Part shown: positions 19,411 to 27,855 of the stretch, one piece after another
How positions within the stretch are numbered: position 1 is the first letter of the stretch
Layout of the letters: the number at the start of each line of letters is the position of its first letter
NCBI RefSeq assembly: GCF_003340555.1
Contig: NZ_QPLJ01000005.1
Span: forward strand, 124,001-188,000
Reading direction: 5' to 3'
DNA length: 64,000 nt
From: Jannaschia formosa
Lineage (GTDB): Bacteria; Pseudomonadota; Alphaproteobacteria; Rhodobacterales; Rhodobacteraceae
Translations under genes and position numbers: made by a program
The notes under the pieces: generated by a model
The model's input: only the letters and a program-made list of their open reading frames with translations
Database searches by the model: none
What the model was told of the DNA's origin: nothing

Positions 19411-20613
19411 ATGACCGTTGCCCCCACCGACGACGGCCCCCGCGCGTCCGGGACCTCCTCCGCGACCGGACTGACGCTCTTCGCGCTGCTCGCCTCGGCC
19501 ACGCTGACGGTGATGGCGGGGGCGACCATCGCGCCGTCGCTGCCGGGGCTGGTCGCGCATTTCGCCGGCGATCCGCGCGCCGAATGGCTGGTGCCGTTCA
19601 TCCTGACGGCGCCGGGTCTCGCCATCGCGGTCGCCGCGCCGCTTTCGGGGATGCTGGTGGACCGCACCGTCAAGCGGCGGGTCCTGCTGGGCGGCATCGC
19701 GCTCTACGTGCTGGCGGGCTCGTCGGGGCTGTATCTCGACACGCTCGACGCGATCCTGATCGGGCGGCTGTTCCTCGGGCTCGCCGTTGGGGCGGTGATG
19801 ACCGCGTCGATCGCGCTAATCGCCGACATCTGGGAGGGCGAGGCGCGGCAGCGCGTGCTGGGCTGGCAGGCCGCCTCGATGGGGGTGGGGGGCATCCTCT
19901 TCATCGGCTCGGGCGGTCTGCTGGGCCAGCTCGACTGGCGCGGGCCCTTCGCGGTCTACCTGGCGCCGCTGGTCCTGATCCCCATCGTCCTGCGCGCCGT
20001 CCCGGCGACGCCGCCCCGCCCGCGCGGGCCGGCCGGCGCCCCGGCGGCGCGCTTCCCCTGGCGCCATGCCCTGCCGATCTATGCGGTGGGCGCGGCGGCG
20101 ATGCTGACCTTCTACGTCATCCCGACGCTGATCCCCTTCGTCGTGGCCGAGCTGGTGGGGGTAGAGCGGGCCTCGGCCTGGACCGGCGCCGTGGTCGCCG
20201 CCTCGATGGTCGCCTCGTCGCTGGCCTCCACACAGGTCGCGCGCATCCGGCGCAGGCTTTCGCCGCACGCGGTGGGCGCGATTTCCTTTGCGGTTGTCGC
20301 GGTCGGCTATGTGGCGATCTCGACCCATCTGTCGATCGTCCCGCTGACGATCGCGCTGGCGGGCATCGGGGCGGGGCTGGGGCTGATGATGCCGACCAAC
20401 AACGCCTGGCTCCTGTCGGGCGTGCCGGACGCGATGCGCGGGCGGGCCTCCGGAGGCATGACCATGAGCCTGTTCCTCGCGCAGTTCTCCTCGGCCTTCG
20501 TCGGCGGCGCGCTGGTGGCCTGGGGCGGGCTCGACTTCGTCTATGCCGCGATGGGGGCCTTCGCGGCGGTGCTGGCGGGGCTGCTGCTCCTCTGGGCGCG
20601 CGCGGCCCGCTGA
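19411..20613 (+). CDS. MFS transporter
   Basis: A 400-residue major facilitator with about twelve hydrophobic segments. It resembles drug/metabolite antiporters: the loop after helix 2 reads GMLVDRTVKRRVLLGG, matching the family motif A. The N-terminus (about 25 residues) is hydrophilic. The ATG at 19411 was preferred to an in-frame GTG at 19399, because the GGAGG at 19394-19398 would overlap that GTG. The substrate cannot be predicted. It is convergent with the degenerate RND locus, with stop codons only a few bases apart. Confidence 0.85.
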   Translation: MTVAPTDDGPRASGTSSATGLTLFALLASATLTVMAGATIAPSLPGLVAHFAGDPRAEWLVPFILTAPGLAIAVAAPLSGMLVDRTVKRRVLLGGIALYVLAGSSGLYLDTLDAILIGRLFLGLAVGAVMTASIALIADIWEGEARQRVLGWQAASMGVGGILFIGSGGLLGQLDWRGPFAVYLAPLVLIPIVLRAVPATPPRPRGPAGAPAARFPWRHALPIYAVGAAAMLTFYVIPTLIPFVVAELVGVERASAWTGAVVAASMVASSLASTQVARIRRRLSPHAVGAISFAVVAVGYVAISTHLSIVPLTIALAGIGAGLGLMMPTNNAWLLSGVPDAMRGRASGGMTMSLFLAQFSSAFVGGALVAWGGLDFVYAAMGAFAAVLAGLLLLWARAAR

Positions 20614-20616
20614 GCG

Positions 20617-21683
20617 TCAGGCGCCGGCCGCGCGCGCCCGGCCAGATCGCGCGCCCCGCGCCCGCGCGTGCAGCGAGGCACAGCCGGGGACCAGCACCAT
20701 CTGCAGGACCGAGACGAACAGCACCCCCGAGCCGAGCGCGACCGCGGTCGGGATCAGGAACTGCGCCTGCACCGAACTCTCGAAGATCAGCGGCGCAACG
20801 CCGAGGAAGGTCGTCATCGTCGTCAGTATCACCGGGCGGGAGCGATCGAGCGTCGCCTCGGAGAGCGGTCGGCACCGCCCGCCTCGCGCTCGATCACGTA
20901 GTCGACGATGAGCAGCGCGTCGTTGACGATCACCCCGGCCAGCCCGACCACCCCGAACATCGACAGGAGGGTCAGGTCGAGCCCGAGCAGCCAGTGCCCG
21001 AACACCGCGCCGACGAAGCCGAAAGGGATCGCCCCCAGCACGATCAGCGGCCGGGTGAAGCTGCCGAAGGCCAGCGTCAGGATCGCATGGATCGCCAGCA
21101 GGGCGAGGCCGAAGTTCAGCGCCAGCGCCGGGCCGAAGCGACCCGCCTCCTCCTGCTTGCCGCCTGCGGTGACGGTGACGCCGGGCAGGTCCGCCTCCAG
21201 CTCCGGCACGACGGTCCGCTGTACCCACGCGGTCTCGGCGCCGCCGGTGGTGACGGCGCTGTCCACATCGGCCTCGACGGTGACGATGCGGGCGCCGTTG
21301 CGGGTGATCACTTCGGTCGGGGCGGGGAAGGTGGTGATCCGCGCGATCGCGGTCTCGATGTCGTCGCGGACCTCGTCCAGCGCGGCGCCGCGGGTGAGTT
21401 CGGCCCTGACCGTGCCCGTCCCGGCGGTCGCGCTGCCCGACAGCTTGCGCAGGCCCTCCAGCCCCTCCAGCTCCTCCTCGATGGGGGTCAGGATCGCCTC
21501 GGCCACCTCGGTCGGGCTGGCGCCGGGATAAGCGACGGTGACGGTGACGGCGCTGCTGGCGATCTCGGGAAAGGCGCGGACGGTCAGATTGAGGATCGCC
21601 GCGATCCCGCCGGCGACCAGCGTGACCATCAGCAGGTTCGCCGCCACCGGGCTGCGCAGGAACCAGCGCGTTGCCCGGGTCAC
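20617..21683 (-). pseudogene. RND efflux permease, internally deleted and frameshifted
   Basis: What remains is the first ~150 residues of an AcrB-type pump (TRATRWFLRSPVAANLLMV, first helix and start of the pore domain), joined in frame to the C-terminal membrane half (GRFGPALALNFGLALLAIHA, then GVVGLAGVIVNDALLIVDYV). About 550-600 residues, including helices 2-7, are missing against a usual ~1030. The reading frame then shifts near 20860-20875: the rest (EATLDRSRPVILTTMTTFLG to the end) lies in another frame. The first frame stops at 20829. Translation would start at GTG 21683, overlapping the adaptor stop. It cannot encode a working pump. Confidence 0.85.
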
Positions 21684-22705
21684 GAGCCGTCGTCCGATGC
21701 GCCGTCGGACCCGGCCCCGTCCTCGCCCAGCCGGACATCCTGCCCCTCGGTCGCGGCGGGCAGGTCGGTCAGCAGCACCCGCGCCCCGGGCCGCAGGGCG
21801 CCTGCCCGCAGCACCGCCCGCTCGCCCTCGGGCGTGGCCTGCCGGATCAGCAGCTTCGGCGCCGTCCGGACCAGCCGCCTGTCGCGGACCGCCCAGACGA
21901 CGCCCTCGGGCTTGAGCGCGCGCGCAGGCACCGAGACGGCGCCGCCGCCCGCGATCTCTACCGGCAGCTCGGCCAGCAGCAGCTCGTCGAGCCGCAGCGG
22001 GCGCGCGCCCTCGAACGGGTCGACGACCCGGACGACCAGCGGGACCAGCGCCGATCCGGCGGCCAGCCCGCTTTCGACCGAGGCGACGGCGCCCTCGGCC
22101 AGGACCGGCGCGCCCGGCGCCTCGCGCAGCAGCACGCGCGCCCCGGGCAGCGCATCGGCTCCGCCCGGCAACAGGGCAAGGTCGCGGGGCAGCAGGCCGA
22201 CCTCCAGCTCGACGGCGTCGACGGCGACCAGCCGACCCAGCTCGGTCTGCGGGTTCGCCAGTTCGCCGGGATCGGCGGCGACCTCGCGCACGATCGCGTC
22301 GAAGGGCGCCGCGGCCTCGGCCTCGCCCAGGGCAGCCTCGGCGCGGGCCACGGCCGCCGCCAGCTCGGTCGGGTCGAGCCGAACCAGAACCTCGCCCTCG
22401 GCCACGCGCCGGCCGCGGTCGAAAGCGGGCGAGACGGCTTCGATCGGCGCCGTCGTCTCGGGCAGGACGGGCAGCTCGGCCACGGGCCGTACGAAGGCGG
22501 TCTGCCGCAGCACGATCCGCTCCGCCGGCTCGACCGGGGCGGTCTCGACCAGCGGCGGGGGCGGGGGCGGCTGCGGCTCGCCAGGCGACTGCCGGGACAG
22601 GAGCCAGAAGCCCGCCCCCCCGGCGGCGAGCACGGCGATCCCGCCCAGCAGCCAAGGCCAGCGGCGGCCGCCGCCCCGGTTCCCGTTCCCGGTCGCCTCA
22701 GCCAT
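21680..22705 (-). CDS. RND/HlyD-type periplasmic adaptor with the helical hairpin missing
   Basis: A 341-residue membrane-fusion protein: cytoplasmic tail, one membrane anchor (WPWLLGGIAVLAAGGAGFWLL), a proline run (PPPPPP), then lipoyl and beta-barrel domains. In normal adaptors the two lipoyl halves are separated by a 60-70-residue coiled-coil hairpin. Here RLDPTELAAAVARAEAALGE passes almost directly to AAPFDAIVREV, so the hairpin is nearly gone. The frame is open throughout. The start at 22705 overlaps the stop of the upstream PRC-barrel gene by 8 bases, and its stop overlaps the permease GTG. With the permease destroyed, it is probably relict. Confidence 0.75.
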   Translation of the reverse strand: MAEATGNGNRGGGRRWPWLLGGIAVLAAGGAGFWLLSRQSPGEPQPPPPPPLVETAPVEPAERIVLRQTAFVRPVAELPVLPETTAPIEAVSPAFDRGRRVAEGEVLVRLDPTELAAAVARAEAALGEAEAAAPFDAIVREVAADPGELANPQTELGRLVAVDAVELEVGLLPRDLALLPGGADALPGARVLLREAPGAPVLAEGAVASVESGLAAGSALVPLVVRVVDPFEGARPLRLDELLLAELPVEIAGGGAVSVPARALKPEGVVWAVRDRRLVRTAPKLLIRQATPEGERAVLRAGALRPGARVLLTDLPAATEGQDVRLGEDGAGSDGASDDGS

Positions 22706-23261
22706 CGCCGCCGTCCCCGCCCTCGTCCGAGACGACCACCGCCCCTCCGAGCGGGTCGATCGCGATCCGCTCGACGGCGATCCGCTCCGTGTCGCCGCCG
22801 AGGCCCAGGACCCCGCCGGACCGCAGGACGACCGCAACGATCCGGCCGGTGCGCAGCGACACGATCACATCCTCGACCTCGCCCCTGTCGGAGCCGTCCG
22901 CCCCGCGCGCGGCAAGGCCCAGGATGGCGGAGAGAGGCGCCTCCTGCGCGGTCAGGTCCGGCGGGGGCGCCGGGCCCGGCGTGTCGGCGTCGGCCGCCGC
23001 CCGCTCCGGCTCGTCCGGGGCGGCCGGCGGCGCGTCGGCCGCCTGGATCTCGACCCGGATCGTCTCGCCCGGGCCGTCTCGCGTGCCGGGTGGCGGCGCG
23101 GGGGTCGGGGCAGGATCGGGCCCGGGCGCCTTCGGCACGAGAGCCGCGTCGCCGTCCCGGTCCGAGGCGGCGATCCGGGCGGATATGTCGTCCTGCTCTG
23201 CGCCAGCGGAGAGGCCGCGATCAGGACTGCGAGAGCGCAGCCCAGCGGACCCCGATGCCAT
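22698..23261 (-). CDS. PRC-barrel-like protein, possibly frameshifted at its N-terminus
   Basis: A 187-residue open frame. The C-terminal ~80 residues (LSAILGLAARGADGSDRGEV, EDVIVSLRTGRIVAVVLRSG) resemble a PRC-barrel, a small beta-barrel found in exported Rhodobacterales proteins. The middle is rich in Pro, Ala and Asp. The predicted N-terminus MASGSAGLRSRSPDRG is not a signal peptide, but the overlapping frames encode MSYGIGVRWAAL and AVLIAASPLAQ, which together would make one. Two small indels may therefore have damaged the gene. It overlaps the adaptor gene by 8 bases and appears to be in its operon. Confidence 0.55.
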   Translation of the reverse strand: MASGSAGLRSRSPDRGLSAGAEQDDISARIAASDRDGDAALVPKAPGPDPAPTPAPPPGTRDGPGETIRVEIQAADAPPAAPDEPERAAADADTPGPAPPPDLTAQEAPLSAILGLAARGADGSDRGEVEDVIVSLRTGRIVAVVLRSGGVLGLGGDTERIAVERIAIDPLGGAVVVSDEGGDGGDG

Positions 23262-23264
23262 AGC

Positions 23265-23738
23265 TCATGGTGTCCGGGACCGGGGCCCCGCCTGTCTTCG
23301 TCGCGCATGATCCTTCTCCGACCGGGGGCGGGACCGGGTCTTTCGGCCCGATTCCGTCGTGCCATGTTGGGTTGGCCGAGAACCTCGGTCGCAAACCCGG
23401 CATGACATGGGACGCGGCTGTCGCACCCCGTGGCCGGTGCGCGCCGTCCCGGCCACGGCGGGCACCGGGGCCTCCGGCTGGCCCGAAAGGATCGGCGGGA
23501 CGATGACGCTGATCCGGGCCGAGGCACGCGCCGCCCGGCTGACGGCCTTCACCGCCTCGCGGGTGCCTTCCGGCCGCAGCTCGACCAGGAGATTCATCGA
23601 CAGCCCCGCGCGGACCCGGCGTGCCTCGACGGCGATCAGCTGCCGGCTGTTGTCGTCGATCCTGCCACGGACGCAGATGCGGTCCCCCTTCACCGTCCCC
23701 AACCAGGGGTCGAGCCCGGCTCGCCCCCGCTCAGGCAT
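23265..23738 (-). CDS. Hypothetical protein, possibly 3'-damaged
   Basis: The ATG at 23738 has a strong GGGAGGG about 5 bases upstream. The first ~110 codons have the same GC-rich third positions as neighbouring genes (for example GDRICVRGRIDDNSRQLIAV and VRAGLSMNLLVELRPEGTRE). The last ~45 residues look like non-coding sequence. I recognise no family. It is the first gene of the minus-strand set leading into the degenerate RND locus and may itself be truncated or have lost its stop. Confidence 0.4.
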   Translation of the reverse strand: MPERGRAGLDPWLGTVKGDRICVRGRIDDNSRQLIAVEARRVRAGLSMNLLVELRPEGTREAVKAVSRAARASARISVIVPPILSGQPEAPVPAVAGTARTGHGVRQPRPMSCRVCDRGSRPTQHGTTESGRKTRSRPRSEKDHARRRQAGPRSRTP

Positions 23739-24109
23739 GGCATCCCTCCCGGCGGGCGGCCGCGTGACAGCGCGGGCAGGCTGGCCTAGGCCTCCGGGCG
23801 ACGTCAACCGGCCGGCAGGAGATGTCGATGACCGAGCCTTGCGACCGGTGCCCCGCGCCCGGCCTCCGGCGAAACGAGGCGGGTCAGCCGCACGCCTCCG
23901 GCCCTCCGCCCGGGCGAACGAGGGCGCGGGGCGCGGCTCCACGCGGCGGCCCGCCCCCTGCCGCCCCGCCGGCGGAGCATCCGCCCGGCCTTTCCCTGCC
24001 GCGACAAGCCGCCCGTGAGGGCGTCGCCACCCAAGGGGAAGCCCGGCGGAGAGCGTCCGCCCCGCCCCGCCGAAGCCCGCGCACGCGCGTTGGCGGGGCG
24101 GGCTGAGCC
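23739..24109. other. Gene-free GC-rich gap
   Basis: No convincing gene is seen. The stretch is dominated by GC-rich, low-information sequence and ends in an 11-bp inverted repeat (24061-24071 with 24092-24102, GGCGGGGCGG core) just before the GTG of the DMT transporter. It probably contains decayed sequence plus the promoters of the two flanking divergent genes. Confidence 0.5.
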
Positions 24110-24997
24110 GTGGCGCTTCCCTTCGCGGGCGAGGCCGTCGCGCTCGCCTCGGCCTTCTTCTACGCCGCGGGCGCGGTCGCCATCGCCAAGGGCGCGCAGA
24201 CGCGGGCGGACGATGGCGGCGGGGCGCTGCTGTCGGTCGTCGTCACCGGGGCGATGGCGGGCGGGCTGTGGCTGGTCCTCGGCCCGCCGCTGCCCCCGGG
24301 CGGGGCGGAGGTCTGGCGCGGCGTCCTGCTCTTCGCGCTGGCGGGCGTGCTGGCGAACCTGATCGGACGGCTCCTGATGTTCCGCTCGGTCGCGCTGGCC
24401 GGGGCGATCGAGACCGGCGTGCTGCGCCGCCTGATCTCGGTCTTCGCCGCCGCGCTGGCCGTCGCGCTGCTGGGCGAGCGCATCACCGGACCCGTCGCGC
24501 TGGGCGTCGCGCTGATCTTTGCGGCCGTGGCCGTGACCGTCCTGCGCCGGGGCGTGCCGGGCGGCACCGGCGCGGGGCGCGCGCTGGGCCGGGCGCTCGG
24601 CGTGGGCTCGGCGGCGGGCTATGGCGGCGCCTATGTCGCGCGCAAGGCGGCGCTCGGGGGCCTGCCCGACCCGCTGATCGGCACGCTGATCGGGGCGGTG
24701 GCGGGGGGCCTCTCCTACGGCGTCCTGGCGCTGCGGCGGGGGCCGCGCCTGGCGCGCCGCTGGCCCTCGGGCTGGCAGGTCGCGGCGGCGGCGCTGATCT
24801 CGCTGGGCCAGATTGCGCAGTTCTTCGCGCTGAGCCTCACCACGGTTACCGCCGTCGCGGTGATCGGCGCCTGCGAGATGTTCTTCTCGGCCTGGCTCGC
24901 CGCCGCCGTGCTGCGGACCGAGCCCTGGCCCGGCCCGGTCTTCCTCCTGTCCTCGACCTTGGCGCTGGCCGGCGCGGCGGCCATAGCGTTTGGCTGA
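24110..24997 (+). CDS. EamA/DMT-superfamily permease
   Basis: A 295-residue membrane protein with about ten hydrophobic segments in two homologous halves, the EamA pattern. Conserved features include SAFFYAAGAVAIAKGAQ at the start, ALLGERITGPVALGVALI at the end of the first half, and TVTAVAVIGACEMFFSAWLA in the second. Translation probably begins at the GTG at 24110. A strong hairpin lies 8 bases before it. The substrate (metabolite or drug export) cannot be assigned. Confidence 0.78.
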   Translation: MALPFAGEAVALASAFFYAAGAVAIAKGAQTRADDGGGALLSVVVTGAMAGGLWLVLGPPLPPGGAEVWRGVLLFALAGVLANLIGRLLMFRSVALAGAIETGVLRRLISVFAAALAVALLGERITGPVALGVALIFAAVAVTVLRRGVPGGTGAGRALGRALGVGSAAGYGGAYVARKAALGGLPDPLIGTLIGAVAGGLSYGVLALRRGPRLARRWPSGWQVAAAALISLGQIAQFFALSLTTVTAVAVIGACEMFFSAWLAAAVLRTEPWPGPVFLLSSTLALAGAAAIAFG

Positions 24998-25127
24998 CGA
25001 GCCGATCCGCCCATAGGCGCCCCCGGCGGCCCCCCGCGCCGCGCAGGCTGGGCGGCCGGTTCGGAAGGGCCTATGACGGCAGGACGCGGCCCGGGCAGGG
25101 CGACCTGCGTCGCCACGGAGGACCCGG

Positions 25128-26351
25128 ATGAGCAGCATGGACCACCCGCGCCAGGCGGCGCGACGGGACCGCCCCTCGCCGCTGCAGGACCGGCGGTTTC
25201 ACGGCCATGCGATCCAGGCCGTCGTGCTGCTGGCGCTCCTCGGCGGGATCGGATGGCTGGCTGCGAATCTCGCGATCAACCTCGACCGGCGCGGGCTCGA
25301 CATCTCCTTCCGGTTCCTGCTGACGCCGACGGGCTACGACATCAACCAGACGCCGATCCCCTACGACAGCCGCGACACCCATCTGCGTGCCGCGCTGGTC
25401 GGGGCGGTCAACACCGTCATCGTCGCGGTGCTCGCCTGCGCCACCGCCACCGTGCTGGGCGTCGTCGCGGGCGTCCTGCGGCTGTCGGGCAACTGGATCG
25501 TCGCGCGGCTGATGGCCGTCTATGTCGAGATGTTCCGCAACATCCCGGTGCTGATCTGGATCATCATCGTCTTCACCGTGATCGCCAACCTCCTGCCCGC
25601 CCCGGGCGCCTTCCGCGGAGAGGACGCGGCCCGCGCGCTGTTCGGCGTGATCCCGGTGACCAATCGGGGCGTCTACCTGCCCTGGCCCTCGCTCGCCGGG
25701 GGCGCCTCGGCCTGGAGCTGGGCGATCGTCGGCGCGGTGCTGGCGGCCTCCGTCGCGGCGGCCTTGGGACTGCGCGGCTGGGCCGGGCGGCGCCAGGCCG
25801 CGACGGGACTGCGGCCGAGGACCTGGCCCGCCGCCGTGGCGCTTCTGGTGCTGCCGATCTCGCTGGCGCTTTGGGCGCTCGGCCTCAGCTGGGACGTGCC
25901 GGTCCTGCAGGGCTTCAACTTCGCGGGCGGGATGCACCTGCGGAACTCGCTCCTGGCGCTGTGGATCGCCCTGTCGATCTATTCCGGCGCCTTCATCGCC
26001 GAGAACGTGCGCGCCGGCATCCTCGCCGTCGACCGAGGCCAGACCGAGGCGGCGGCCGCGCTCGGCCTGCGCCCCCGGCGCGTCATGGCGCTGGTGGTGC
26101 TGCCGCAGGCGTTGCGCATCGTCGTGCCGCCGCTGATCTCGGCCTATCTCAACATCACCAAGAACACCTCGTTGGCCATCGCGGTCGGCTATCTCGACAT
26201 CACCGGGACGCTGGGCGGGATCACCCTGAACCAGACCGGACGCGCGCTCGAATGCGTGCTTCTGCTGATGCTGTTCTATCTCGCCGCCAGCCTCGCCATC
26301 AGCGCCGTGATGAACCTCTACGACCGGTCCATCGCGATCGTGGACCGCTAG
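25128..26351 (+). CDS. aapQ: Polar amino acid ABC transporter permease, AapQ/BztB-like
   Basis: A 407-residue permease of the general L-amino-acid (Aap/Bzt) importer. The N-terminal signature RFLLTPTGYDINQTPIPYDS and the coupling loop GQTEAAAALGLRPRRVMALV are typical of AapQ/BztB. The usual neighbours AapJ (binding protein), AapM and AapP (ATPase) are absent on both sides. A GGAGGA precedes the ATG by about 7 bases. It is either a stray copy or works with components encoded elsewhere. Confidence 0.85.
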   Translation: MSSMDHPRQAARRDRPSPLQDRRFHGHAIQAVVLLALLGGIGWLAANLAINLDRRGLDISFRFLLTPTGYDINQTPIPYDSRDTHLRAALVGAVNTVIVAVLACATATVLGVVAGVLRLSGNWIVARLMAVYVEMFRNIPVLIWIIIVFTVIANLLPAPGAFRGEDAARALFGVIPVTNRGVYLPWPSLAGGASAWSWAIVGAVLAASVAAALGLRGWAGRRQAATGLRPRTWPAAVALLVLPISLALWALGLSWDVPVLQGFNFAGGMHLRNSLLALWIALSIYSGAFIAENVRAGILAVDRGQTEAAAALGLRPRRVMALVVLPQALRIVVPPLISAYLNITKNTSLAIAVGYLDITGTLGGITLNQTGRALECVLLLMLFYLAASLAISAVMNLYDRSIAIVDR

Positions 26352-26466
26352 GACCTGGCCCCGCTGCACCGGCGCCAAGACCGGTTCCCGACGGCGCGAC
26401 AGACGAGGGGCTTTCCCGACCGGAAGTTTCCGACTAGTTTGCTCAGGAACCACTCCGAGGTCTTGC

Positions 26467-26856
26467 ATGCCCGCGCCGCTTCTCGCCCCCGAACTCGACC
26501 GCGACCGGCAACCGCCGCTGATCGCCCTCCTGCGCTTCCACGCGCTCGCCTGCCGGACCTCGCCCCGCGCCGGGCTGACTCCGGAGGATGCCGCCCGCGC
26601 CGCCGCGGTCGAGGACATGGCGCTGCTGCTCGCGCGGATGCTGCCGGTTCTGCTGCTTCGCCGCCCGGTCCTCTGGCGGCCCGGCACGGCGGGGCGCAGC
26701 TTCGACGAGGACTGGCTGCTCGCCCTCGCCCGCGCCCTGCGGGCCGGCGACGCCGATTCGGCCCGCTTCCTGCTGACCCGACGCGCCCGGCCCGAGGGCG
26801 CCGCCACGCTGCGGATGCTGGTCGGCGACCTCGCCGAAAGACTGGACACGAATTAG
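26467..26856 (+). CDS. Hypothetical protein upstream of dps
   Basis: A 129-residue, mostly helical protein with no signal peptide or membrane segment. Recognisable stretches are LIALLRFHALACRTSPRAGL and DLAERLDTN at the end. Codon usage matches the neighbours, so it is probably real, but I do not recognise the family. Its stop codon lies inside the palindromic iron box that precedes dps. The 47 bases between its stop and the first dps ATG at 26903 or 31 to 26888 suggest separate control of dps. Confidence 0.6.
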   Translation: MPAPLLAPELDRDRQPPLIALLRFHALACRTSPRAGLTPEDAARAAAVEDMALLLARMLPVLLLRRPVLWRPGTAGRSFDEDWLLALARALRAGDADSARFLLTRRARPEGAATLRMLVGDLAERLDTN

Positions 26857-26868
26857 AACAGTTCTAAT
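26852..26868. promoter_or_regulatory. Irr/ICE-type iron-responsive palindrome before dps
   Basis: ATTAGAACAGTTCTAAT is a perfect 17-base palindrome (8-1-8) containing TTAGAA-N3-TTCTAA. This matches the iron control element bound by the heme-responsive regulator Irr of alphaproteobacteria. It begins 36 bases before the first dps start codon and overlaps the stop of the preceding gene. Confidence 0.65.
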
Positions 26869-26887
26869 CTAGCGAGGGACACCGACC

Positions 26888-27373
26888 ATGAAAGGACATC
26901 CCATGGCTCAGACCGCCACCGACCTGCCGCCCGCCGCCACGACCGAGATCGCGGTCGCGCTCAACCAGGCCGTCGCCGAGACCGTCGTCGCGACGATGCT
27001 TGCGCAGAACTTCCACTGGAACGTGACCGGCATGTCCTTCGGCCCGCTCCACGCCCTCTTCCAGGAGATCTACGAGGATCACTTCCTCGGCCAGGACGAC
27101 CTGGCCGAGCGCATCCGCGCCCTGGGCGAGACCGCCGAGGGCAAGCTCGCCACCCATCTGGAGCGCTCGAAGGTCACCGAGGGCGACGAGCATGCGACCG
27201 ACAAGGAGATGATCCGTCACCTGATGGAGGCGCAGGAGACCATCGGCGCGACCCTCGCCGGTGTCGGCGCGCTGGCCGCGCAGCATGGCGACGTCCGCAC
27301 CGAGGACCTCGCCATCGAGCGCGGGCGCGCGCATGACAAGTTCGCCTGGATGCTTCGCGCCCACCTGCGCTGA
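26888..27373 (+). CDS. dps: Dps family DNA-binding ferritin-like protein
   Basis: A 161-residue mini-ferritin that oxidises and stores iron and protects DNA from peroxide. The ferroxidase-site pattern is visible: NFHWNVTGMSF and the helix FQEIYEDHFLGQDDLAERIRAL. Two starts are plausible: ATG 26888 (preceded by GAGGGA) and ATG 26903 (preceded by AAAGGA six bases away). The second gives MAQTATDLPP. The palindromic iron box upstream implies control by iron or heme status. It is convergent with the YdcZ-like gene, with a GGGGCGCGCGCCCC palindrome between them. Confidence 0.93.
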   Translation: MKGHPMAQTATDLPPAATTEIAVALNQAVAETVVATMLAQNFHWNVTGMSFGPLHALFQEIYEDHFLGQDDLAERIRALGETAEGKLATHLERSKVTEGDEHATDKEMIRHLMEAQETIGATLAGVGALAAQHGDVRTEDLAIERGRAHDKFAWMLRAHLR

Positions 27374-27400
27374 CCCGCGCTGCCCCCTGGCCATGGCGCC

Positions 27401-27414
27401 GGGGCGCGCGCCCC
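27401..27414. terminator. Palindrome between convergent dps and ydcZ-like genes
   Basis: GGGGCGCGCGCCCC is a perfect 14-base palindrome directly before the stop of the minus-strand gene. It may act as a bidirectional terminator; there is no T-run, so this is tentative. Confidence 0.35.
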
Positions 27415-27855
27415 TCACCGTCCGGAGAGCTGCGTCAGCGCCAACCCGGCCGCCATCGTGCCGAGCCCCAGCAGCCGCAGCGGCGACAGCGCGACCGCTT
27501 TCGCCCCGAACAGCCCGAACTGGTCGATCAGCGCCGCCGAGACGAGCTGTCCCAGAAGCACGAAGAACACAGCGTTGCCGACGCCGAAGACCGGCGCGAT
27601 CCAGGTCACCGACAGCACGTAGAAGGCGACCAGCACCCCCGCCAGGAACAGGTGCCAGGGCTGCCCCGCCACCCGCGTCAGCGCGGCGGGGCCGGTCAGC
27701 ACGACCGCCGCGCCCGCCACGATGAAGGCCACCGCGAACAGCACCAGCGCCGCCGCCGCCGGCCCGCCGATATTGGCGCCGAGCCGCGCATTCAGCGCCG
27801 CCAGCACCGGGATGCCGAGGCCCGCGGCGAACATGATCAGCGCGTGGTGGGTCAT
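27415..27855 (-). CDS. DMT-family transporter, YdcZ/DUF606-like
   Basis: A 146-residue membrane protein with five hydrophobic segments, the size and pattern of half-size DMT transporters of the DUF606 family (LIMFAAGLGIPVLAALNARL at the start, VFFVLLGQLVSAALIDQFGL in the fourth segment). These usually act as dimers. The ATG at 27855 shares an ATGA overlap with the stop of the upstream hydrolase, so the two are translationally coupled. The substrate is unknown. Confidence 0.8.
   Translation of the reverse strand: MTHHALIMFAAGLGIPVLAALNARLGANIGGPAAAALVLFAVAFIVAGAAVVLTGPAALTRVAGQPWHLFLAGVLVAFYVLSVTWIAPVFGVGNAVFFVLLGQLVSAALIDQFGLFGAKAVALSPLRLLGLGTMAAGLALTQLSGR

Noticed and set aside
19584-23405. 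Very long plus-strand open frame (1273 codons)
   Set aside because: It is an artefact of high GC: it runs antisense or out of frame to the MFS gene and the RND locus and shows Arg/Gly/Ala-biased low-complexity sequence.
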